The translations under genes and the position numbers were made by a program. A DNA stretch of 48,158 nt. Origin: Ruminococcus sp. Its GTDB lineage: Bacteria > Bacillota > Clostridia > Oscillospirales > Ruminococcaceae. Position 1 is the stretch's first letter. The number at the start of each line of letters is the position of its first letter. Of this stretch, positions 42,788 to 48,158 are shown piece after piece. The DNA is taken from positions 1 to 48,158 of the forward strand of contig JAFXDK010000001.1 of NCBI GenBank assembly GCA_017521805.1, given 5' to 3'. The notes beneath the pieces were generated by a model. The model made no database searches. It was not told where the DNA came from and worked only from the letters and a program-made list of their open reading frames with translations.

Positions 42788-42820
42788 ATCGCCGCAGATT
42801 TGATTCTGCGGCGATTTTTT
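42788..42820 (+). terminator. Terminator of second GH9 gene
   Basis: ATCGCCGCAG atttgatt CTGCGGCGAT followed by TTTTTT. Confidence 0.92.
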
Positions 42821-42880
42821 CACGATTTTTGGTCAGAAATTGCGGTTGGTTTCAAATATTGTGAAGTTTGTCAAGGTTTA

Positions 42881-42909
42881 TTGACATATCCGCTTTATTG
42901 TGGTAAAAT
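42881..42909 (+). promoter_or_regulatory. Promoter of CBM22-GH10 gene
   Basis: TTGACA (42881-42886), 17-base spacer, TAAAAT (42904-42909). Downstream, CACTTGATCAGTG at about 42918-42930 forms a small palindrome in the leader. Confidence 0.75.
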
Positions 42910-43004
42910 TTTAATAGGCACTTGATCAGTGTCAATATTATGGATTTGTTTGCGGAATATAGGCATTCCGATGGTGCAGAATCCAAAAAAGAGGGATGAT
43001 TACA

Positions 43005-44954
43005 ATGAAAAAATCACACATCACAAAGGCAATGGCACTTGCTTTTGCCGCATCAATTGCTGTTGGCACTGCTCCTGCCGTATACGCGGCAGACGGCACT
43101 GCTGAGCCTAAAGTCGTTTACAGCTTCGATTTCGAGGATGGCGACGTTTCCGCATTTACAAACCGCGGCGGCGACGACACAACAGAGCTTTCAGCGTCAA
43201 CAGACGCTTCCGTAAGCGGCGATAGTGCACTTCTTGCAAGTGGCCGTACAGAAAGCTGGAATGGTCCTGCTTTCCGTCTTGACGACAAGCTTGAACCGTT
43301 CACAGAATACTACATTAGCGCCAAAATCAAGGGCAGATACTACACAGGCGCTATGATGAGCTTCCAGTATACCGTTAAGGGCGAGACTGAGCCTAAGTAT
43401 CAGAATCTTGTACAGAATCTCAACGGCAGCGACTGGATGTCTGTTGAAAGAATAAAGGTAAGCTTTACCGACGAAATGGAAGGTGTTTACGTATACTTCG
43501 AGGGCGGAAGCGACGACCTTTTCATTGACGATTTTGTCGTTGAGGAAGTTCCCGCTGTTGAAATCGAGCAGGATATCCCAGGACTTGCACAGGTGTTCGG
43601 ACATGATTTCAAGGTTGGTACATCACTTGTACCCAACAATTTCAGTTCACGTGCCACAATGGATATTGTTGAAAAGCACTACTATCAGAGCCTTACATGC
43701 GGAAATGAAATGAAGCCCGACGCTGTTCTCAATAAGGCTGCTTGTCAGGCTTACGTTGAGGAGACAGGAGACGATACAGTTCCGCAGATTTCATTCAGCG
43801 CTGCAAAGCCGCTTCTTAACTACTGTAAGAAGAATAATGTTCCTGTAAGAATTCATACTCTTGTATGGCATTCACAGACACCCGACTGGTTCTTCAAGGA
43901 GAACTATGCCGATGACGGCAAATGGGTAAGCAAGGAAAAAATGCTGCTCCGTATGGAGAATTATATAAAGGCTTTCTTTGAAGAGCTTGTTGCGTTATAT
44001 CCCACAATTGATTTCTATGCCTGCGACGTTGTAAACGAGGCATGGCTTGATGACGGTAAGCCCCGTTCACCCGGAGAGCAGGGTTCAGGCGGTTCACAGA
44101 ATTCCGCATGGGTACAGGTTTTCGGCGATAACTCATTTATCGAGCCTGCTTTCACATATGCAAGAAAGTATGCTCCCGAGGGCTGTAAGCTTTACTATAA
44201 CGACTTCAATGAGTACATGGACGGCAAGATGAATGCTATTATCGAAATGGCTAAGGATTTCAAGGAAAAGGGTATTATCGACGGTATCGGTATGCAGTCT
44301 CACCTTGACGCGCGCCAGAGCCTTGACGCAGCATTCCCCTCTGTAAATATGTACAAGAACGCTCTCAAGAAGTATTCTGAGCTTGGACTTGATATTCAGA
44401 TTACAGAGCTTGACGTTACAACTCCCGAAAATCCCAAGTCTGGTGATTTTGATGTTCAGGCTGCATATTACAAGGGTATCTGGGACGCTATATATGAGTA
44501 CAAGGATTATGTATCCGCAGTAATTCTCTGGGGTGTAACAGACGACCAGAGCTGGAGAGGAAAGCAGTATCCGCTTCTCTTTGACGCTGATTACAAGGCA
44601 AAGAAAGCATTCCACTCTATCATAGAGGGATATGAAGTACCTGCTGAGCCTCCTACGAATCCCCCTGTAACTCCTACAGAGCCACAGCCCTCTGAGCCAA
44701 CTGACGATCCTGTTGATAATCCCGATGTTGAAGTAACACTTCTTGGTGACGCTAACTGCGACGGCAAGGTAACGATTGCCGATTCAACAGCAATTCTCCA
44801 GTCTATCGGAAATCCTGACAAATACGGTCTTTCCGATGAGGGTACGGCTAATGCCGATGTAGACGGAACTAAGGGTATAACAGCTAACGACGCACTTGGA
44901 ATTCAGAAATACGATGCAAAGCTTATTTCAGATTTTTCTGAGCTTTCAAAGTAA
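43005..44954 (+). CDS. Cellulosomal xylanase CBM22-GH10-dockerin
   Basis: An exported endo-beta-1,4-xylanase of 649 residues. Signal peptide about 1-28; CBM22 about 37-185; GH10 about 190-540 with acid/base E345 (CDVVNEAWLDDG) and nucleophile E468 (IQITELDVT), and RIHTLVWHSQTPDWFF typical of the family; Pro/Thr linker about 543-575; dockerin about 579-645 (LLGDANCDGKVTIADSTAIL, ADVDGTKGITANDALGI). The frame opens at ATG 42996, but GAGGGATGATTACA points to the ATG at 43005, as in the other enzyme genes. It differs from the 5234 xylanase in having a terminal dockerin of the other class and no second catalytic domain. Confidence 0.96.
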   Translation: MKKSHITKAMALAFAASIAVGTAPAVYAADGTAEPKVVYSFDFEDGDVSAFTNRGGDDTTELSASTDASVSGDSALLASGRTESWNGPAFRLDDKLEPFTEYYISAKIKGRYYTGAMMSFQYTVKGETEPKYQNLVQNLNGSDWMSVERIKVSFTDEMEGVYVYFEGGSDDLFIDDFVVEEVPAVEIEQDIPGLAQVFGHDFKVGTSLVPNNFSSRATMDIVEKHYYQSLTCGNEMKPDAVLNKAACQAYVEETGDDTVPQISFSAAKPLLNYCKKNNVPVRIHTLVWHSQTPDWFFKENYADDGKWVSKEKMLLRMENYIKAFFEELVALYPTIDFYACDVVNEAWLDDGKPRSPGEQGSGGSQNSAWVQVFGDNSFIEPAFTYARKYAPEGCKLYYNDFNEYMDGKMNAIIEMAKDFKEKGIIDGIGMQSHLDARQSLDAAFPSVNMYKNALKKYSELGLDIQITELDVTTPENPKSGDFDVQAAYYKGIWDAIYEYKDYVSAVILWGVTDDQSWRGKQYPLLFDADYKAKKAFHSIIEGYEVPAEPPTNPPVTPTEPQPSEPTDDPVDNPDVEVTLLGDANCDGKVTIADSTAILQSIGNPDKYGLSDEGTANADVDGTKGITANDALGIQKYDAKLISDFSELSK

Positions 44955-44976
44955 TTTACAGGATTTATAAGATATA

Positions 44977-45005
44977 TCAACCGCCGCTGTAATATGCGGC
45001 GGTTT
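44977..45005 (+). terminator. Terminator of GH10 gene, copy 1
   Basis: ACCGCCGC tgtaatat GCGGCGGT, 22 bp or so after the stop. Further copies of the same hairpin are at 45145-45173 and 45802-45830. Confidence 0.85.
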
Positions 45006-45007
45006 CC

Positions 45008-45142
45008 GTCTGTAGAAAAAGGTGTATTGCATAATGGACACGGCACGCCGTGTCCCTACAAAACGGCTATTCTAAGCTGTTTTGTGTAGGGGCTGCCTTT
45101 GGCAGTCCGCAATTTCGGAACGAAATTATAGTTTTTCAACAA
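45008..45142. mobile_element. MITE-like repeat, copy C
   Basis: Ends GTCTGTAGAAAAA (45008-45020) and GTTTTTCAACA (45131-45141), 135 bp. Internal hairpins GGACACGGCACGCCGTGTCC and GGGCTGCCTTTGGCAGTCC, constant part CGCAATTTCGGAACGAAATT. It is flanked by two copies of the ACCGCCGC...GCGGCGGT terminator. Confidence 0.8.
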
Positions 45143-45147
45143 TCTCA

Positions 45148-45260
45148 ACCGCCGCTGTAATATACGGCGGTTTTTGCGTAATGAACAAATTTCATTGAAA
45201 ATATCACAAGAAGAACATAATATGCACTTGAATTTATAATAAAAAAGTAGTATAATAAAT
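45148..45260 (+). repeat. 113-bp promoter/terminator repeat, left copy
   Basis: About 95% identical by eye to 45805-45917. It contains the terminator hairpin and a promoter TTGAAT (45228-45233), 17-base spacer, TATAAT (45251-45256). Confidence 0.85.
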
Positions 45261-45340
45261 TGTGAAAAGATTTTAGGCGACTTCCCACATTTTTACGGCT
45301 GAGATTGGACATAAAAACTACCGATATTGAGGAGAATATA

Positions 45341-45784
45341 ATGGATTTTTGCGAGATTAATACCGATTATGATATAGAACAGCTTATGAATAATTTTGGT
45401 TCGTTTCATGACAGCTGTATTAAAGAAATAGTATATATTAGTGGCGGATATGTAGAAGAAGACGGGGCGATGAATCCATTTGACTCCGAAAAATGTGTGA
45501 TAATTGTTTTTCAAAGTCAAGATGCCAAATATCGAACGATTGAAGTAAAATTTGAAGGTGTTGTTCAAATGAATCTTGTCCCTAAGCCTGATTATTATGA
45601 TAATATAATTTATGAGGCTTCTTTAATAAAAAATAATGAATTGTTTTATTGGGCAGAATGGGGGAATTTCCAAGTTAATGATTCTAATAATAGTTCAGGC
45701 ACTTGGATTTCATCCACAAAAGTAAGTTGGCGCCCTATGGAATTTAAAATGGGAAATCATCCAATTTACTTTCCTACAGCATAA
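45341..45784 (+). CDS. Hypothetical small soluble protein in a duplicated cassette
   Basis: A 147-residue acidic protein, no signal peptide or membrane helix. Segments such as NNFGSFHDSCIKEIVYISGG and a Trp-rich end (GTWISSTKVSWRPMEFKMGN) suggest a small alpha/beta immunity- or DUF-like protein, but I do not recognise the family. GAGGAGAATATA before the ATG at 45341 fixes the start. Its codon use is more AT-rich than that of the flanking genes, and it lies exactly between two copies of a 113-bp promoter/terminator repeat, both signs of separate arrival. Confidence 0.75.
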   Translation: MDFCEINTDYDIEQLMNNFGSFHDSCIKEIVYISGGYVEEDGAMNPFDSEKCVIIVFQSQDAKYRTIEVKFEGVVQMNLVPKPDYYDNIIYEASLIKNNELFYWAEWGNFQVNDSNNSSGTWISSTKVSWRPMEFKMGNHPIYFPTA

Positions 45785-45804
45785 TTATTCTATAATACAA
45801 ACCG

Positions 45805-45917
45805 ACCGCCGCTGTAATATGCGGCGGTTTTGGCGTAATGAATAAATTTCATTGAAAATATCACAAGAAAAACATAATATGCACTTGAATTTATAATAAA
45901 ATTATAGTATAATAAAT
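45805..45917 (+). repeat. 113-bp promoter/terminator repeat, right copy
   Basis: Starts 657 bp after the left copy. Its hairpin terminates the orphan gene, and its promoter TTGAAT (45885-45890), 17-base spacer, TATAAT (45908-45913) drives the lipoprotein operon. Confidence 0.85.
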
Positions 45918-45942
45918 ATAAGAACGAATTTCGGAGGTTTTT

Positions 45943-46698
45943 ATGAAGTTTAATAAATTAGCGGCATTTGTTCTTGCCGCTGTCTGCGCCGCTTCATGCG
46001 TTTCCTGCGAAAAGGAAAAGAGCGCGGACAAAGAAAATATATCACAGATTATTGAGAATATAGGCGAAAATGAGGCTGGTGAGCTTATTACTCCCGCTGA
46101 GGACAGCGAGGAATATGAGCTTGGCGCATACCGTTACAGCTCCCATGGTGTAAAGCTTTACGCAGGTGATGACACTGTTACAACTGATGTATTGCTTGCC
46201 CTTGAAAAATATTTTCTTACAATTCAGAACAACGATTTTGAGGGATACAAAAATTCGCTATATCCCGACTATGCAGAACGCTATGATAAGTATCTGCGTG
46301 AGGAATACAGCAAGACCGTAGGCAAAGACTATAGTCTGCAAAATTCCTTTGAAATGCGTTACAATATGATTCGCGATGATGTTAAGGATATGCTGACTTA
46401 TGAATCCGCCGAAGAAAAGGAGTTTACAGGAGATTATAAAATTACACGTATCAGAGCCGAACAGCCTATTTACGAGGAGGGCACGACAGAGGAGACTTTA
46501 ATACAAAGCTTTTTTGATAGCTACAAGGATATCTTTGATATTGACTACAGCGAATTTGTGAAGAATGACATTGACAGCCTTATGCCATTTACACTTTTTG
46601 TTATGGCTGAAACCGAGGACGGAAATGAGCATAAAATTATCAGCGAGGTAAATATTATTCTTGCTGAAAAAGACGGAAAATATTATACCTTCGGATAA
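45943..46698 (+). CDS. Hypothetical lipoprotein, first of a paralogous pair
   Basis: A 251-residue lipoprotein with signal peptide and lipid-attachment cysteine in CAASCVSC (about residue 22). The mature part is acidic and contains LEKYFLTIQNNDFEGYKNSLYPDYAERY, split here as LEKYFLTIQNNDFEG and YKNSLYPDYAERY, followed by a mixed alpha/beta region ending ILAEKDGKYYTFG. The layout matches the next gene product (helix, NN, SLYYPGYLEY, C-terminal DGKIYLL), so the two are probably old duplicates. Function not known; an NTF2-like fold is possible. First gene of an operon with 12- and 13-bp gaps. Confidence 0.82.
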   Translation: MKFNKLAAFVLAAVCAASCVSCEKEKSADKENISQIIENIGENEAGELITPAEDSEEYELGAYRYSSHGVKLYAGDDTVTTDVLLALEKYFLTIQNNDFEGYKNSLYPDYAERYDKYLREEYSKTVGKDYSLQNSFEMRYNMIRDDVKDMLTYESAEEKEFTGDYKITRIRAEQPIYEEGTTEETLIQSFFDSYKDIFDIDYSEFVKNDIDSLMPFTLFVMAETEDGNEHKIISEVNIILAEKDGKYYTFG

Positions 46699-46710
46699 GG
46701 AGCAGAGAAT

Positions 46711-47394
46711 ATGAAAAAGATTATATGTGCGGCTCTTGGTGTGATTCTCCTTGGCGCTTCCATGACCTCCTGCAATGATGAAGAAAAGCATCAGATGATG
46801 AATACATCAATGGACAAGAACGCCAATGCAACACAGGACGAAATGCCCTATGGTGCAACAATTTATCAGCTTCTTCCAAGAAACGATTCAAATATCAAAT
46901 ATGGTATTGAGTTCGATAAACGTTATTTCGGCGGTGACGGTGAGGAAGCGGATTTGCGTGAAATCTATCTGATTCATGACTATATTGCAGCACTGAACGA
47001 GAATAATCACGAAAAAATAAAAAGCCTTTACTATCCCGGATATCTTGAATACATGTGCGCTATGGGCGGATATCTGAACGCTGAACAGTATCTTAACAGC
47101 ATGAACGGAGCACTTACAGAAGCGCTCGGTGAGGATTTTGAGATTGACTATATCAATGTTTCAGACTGTCTTACAGAAGAGGACGAAAAAGGCGTATCGT
47201 ATTTCATACAGGCTGAATCAGTATTGTATACCATAGACGATTCCCTTGAGGAAAAAATCACATCGAAAAAGGCTGTGGAAATCGGCGGTTATACCAGTTA
47301 CAGCACCCCTGAGGGGAAATATGTATTTGTAAATCACGCAGAGCCACTTACACTGCTGGTTTATGAAATAGACGGAAAAATTTATTTATTATAA
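46711..47394 (+). CDS. Hypothetical lipoprotein, second of a paralogous pair
   Basis: A 227-residue lipoprotein: MKKIICAALGVILLGASMTSC gives the signal peptide, written here as ALGVILLGASMTSC, with the lipid cysteine at residue 21. The mature part has IHDYIAALNENNHEKIKSLY and ends in a YEIDGKIYLL strand, matching the order of elements in the upstream lipoprotein at low identity. Function not known. AAGGAGCAGAGAAT precedes the ATG. Confidence 0.82.
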   Translation: MKKIICAALGVILLGASMTSCNDEEKHQMMNTSMDKNANATQDEMPYGATIYQLLPRNDSNIKYGIEFDKRYFGGDGEEADLREIYLIHDYIAALNENNHEKIKSLYYPGYLEYMCAMGGYLNAEQYLNSMNGALTEALGEDFEIDYINVSDCLTEEDEKGVSYFIQAESVLYTIDDSLEEKITSKKAVEIGGYTSYSTPEGKYVFVNHAEPLTLLVYEIDGKIYLL

Positions 47395-47407
47395 GGAGTA
47401 AAAGATT

Positions 47408-47749
47408 ATGCCATACATTAATGTTAAAACAAACAAAGAGATATCAAAGGAAACTGAAATAGCTTTAAAATCCGATTTAGGCAAGGCAATTTCCGTAATT
47501 CCTGGTAAGTCTGAGGCTTGGCTTATGGTTGGCATTGAGCCTGAGCAGATTCTCTATTTCAAGGGTGATGACGCACCAGCGGCTATGGTTGAGGTAAGCG
47601 TTTTCGGAAGTCCGAATCCTGCGGCATTTGACAGGCTGACAGGGGAGATATGTAATATACTCAATGCAAGGCTTGGAATTGAGCCTGCGAGGGTATATGT
47701 AAAGTATTCCGCAACAACTGATTGGGGCTGGAACGGCGGAAATTTCTGA
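47408..47749 (+). CDS. MIF/phenylpyruvate tautomerase family protein
   Basis: A 113-residue homologue of macrophage migration inhibitory factor. Pro2, which becomes the N-terminal catalytic base once Met is removed, is present (MPYINVKTNK). The C-terminus YVKYSATTDWGWNGGNF matches the MIF end pattern with Gly-Trp-Asn-Gly. These proteins form trimers and catalyse keto-enol tautomerism of phenylpyruvate; the bacterial role is not clear. It follows the lipoproteins by 13 bp with AAGGAG upstream and probably shares their transcript. Confidence 0.92.
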   Translation: MPYINVKTNKEISKETEIALKSDLGKAISVIPGKSEAWLMVGIEPEQILYFKGDDAPAAMVEVSVFGSPNPAAFDRLTGEICNILNARLGIEPARVYVKYSATTDWGWNGGNF

Positions 47750-47771
47750 GGAAATATAGAAAAATTTTTAA

Positions 47772-47800
47772 GGGGACGCTCTCTCTTGCAGAGCGTCCCC
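47772..47800 (+). terminator. Terminator of the lipoprotein/MIF operon
   Basis: GGGGACGCTCT ctcttgc AGAGCGTCCCC, 11-bp stem, 22 bp after the stop, followed by TCTTTCC only. Confidence 0.7.
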
Positions 47801-47802
47801 TC

Positions 47803-47954
47803 TTTCCAAACAGTCCACAGGACTGTTTGGAAATTCACCCCTTGCAGAGCGCTTGAACGCATCGCAGAGCTTTGCTCTGCGTGGGACCAGTCCCACACCC
47901 TGCAAGAGACGCTGTCTCTTGACTCTGCTAAAGGGTTTCACCCTTTAGAATCCC
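47803..47954. repeat. Chain of five hairpins with composite repeat, copy 2
   Basis: Consecutive perfect or near-perfect hairpins: TTTCCAAACAGTCC / GGACTGTTTGGAAA (47803-47833), CGCAGAGC ttt GCTCTGCG (47863-47881), GTGGGAC ca GTCCCAC (47881-47896), CAAGAGAC gct GTCTCTTG (47903-47921) and CTAAAGGG ttt..CCCTTTAG (47928-47948). Bases 47892-47954 share the frame of the repeat at 2612-2680. Confidence 0.8.
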
Positions 47955-48061
47955 GTTCTAATAATCTGGCATTGTTCTCTCTATTTTTTGAAAAGCCCTT
48001 TACAAACAAGCTAAAATATGATAAAATAAATATAACAAAACAAAGGAGAAACAGATATAAA

Positions 48062-48158
48062 ATGGATGAATTTATAAATGCTGATGAGCATAGAGCCGAA
48101 GTATCAGGCTTGATACAGGAAATATGCTCTTTGAAAAATACACTTGAAAGAAAAGAAA
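48062..48158 (+). CDS. Start of a gene cut by the window end
   Basis: An open frame from an ATG at 48062 runs to the window end (MDEFINADEHRAEVSGLIQE ... NTLERKE), 32 codons, with AAAGGAG upstream. The visible part is helical and charged. Too little is present to name a family. A possible promoter (TTTACA at 47999, TAAAAT at 48022) lies before it. Confidence 0.6.
   Translation, partial: MDEFINADEHRAEVSGLIQEICSLKNTLERKE

Overview
The window looks like a chromosomal segment of a fibre-degrading, cellulosome-producing Ruminococcus, closest in style to Ruminococcus flavefaciens or R. champanellensis. This is inferred from five secreted glycoside hydrolases with dockerins, from Thr/Ser-rich linkers (TTSK repeats), from dockerins of the 'GDANCDG...IADATAILQ..GNPDKYGL' type, and from the AT-rich Gram-positive promoters and AGGAGG-type ribosome sites. 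No scaffoldin or cohesin is present, so the partner proteins must be encoded elsewhere.

Layout. 1-2.6 kb: an AEC-family carrier and a cation-diffusion-facilitator transporter (minus). 2.7-4.9 kb: a hybrid regulator with a LacI-like sensor, a degenerate GGDEF and an AraC DNA-binding domain, divergent from 5.2-12.7 kb, which holds two giant xylan-degrading enzymes: CBM22-GH10-CBM22-dockerin-GH43-CBM6 and GH30-CBM22-dockerin-CE1. These two share an 18-bp upstream box at identical spacing from the promoter. 13.1-14.0 kb: an SdpR/SdpI-like repressor and immunity pair with a clear operator. 14.3-16.0 kb: a Na/phosphate symporter. 16.1-17.6 kb: a 1.45-kb AT-rich islet of four small genes between 32-bp perfect direct repeats, inserted in a terminator hairpin. 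17.7-26.9 kb: a xylose/xylo-oligosaccharide block with xylose isomerase, an AraC regulator, a sugar-mutarotase-like protein, a cytoplasmic GH3 enzyme and a three-gene sugar ABC importer without its ATPase. 26.9-33.0 kb: two sigma/anti-sigma pairs, a PAP2 phosphatase, an XRE regulator and a small (p)ppGpp synthetase. 33.4-38.1 kb: a membrane protein, TypA, three tRNAs (Pro, Thr, Tyr), a small acidic membrane-anchored protein and RsmE. 38.3-45.0 kb: GH9-dockerin, GH9-CBM-like-dockerin and CBM22-GH10-dockerin enzymes. 45.3-48.1 kb: an orphan small gene in a duplicated promoter/terminator cassette, two paralogous lipoproteins, a MIF-family tautomerase and the start of a truncated gene.

How it works together (inference): the dockerin enzymes are exported and docked on a cell-surface cellulosome, where cellulose and substituted xylan are cut; xylo-oligosaccharides enter by the ABC importer, are trimmed inside by the GH3 enzyme and enter metabolism through xylose isomerase. 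Two regulators with AraC-type DNA-binding domains and possibly the sigma/anti-sigma pairs control this.

The most unusual theme is that transcription terminators act as insertion points. A 134-bp MITE-like repeat occurs three times, each copy flanked by duplicated hairpins (different hairpins at each site; full-length at two sites, shorter at the third), and the 1.45-kb islet and a 657-bp gene cassette also sit between duplicated terminator sequence.
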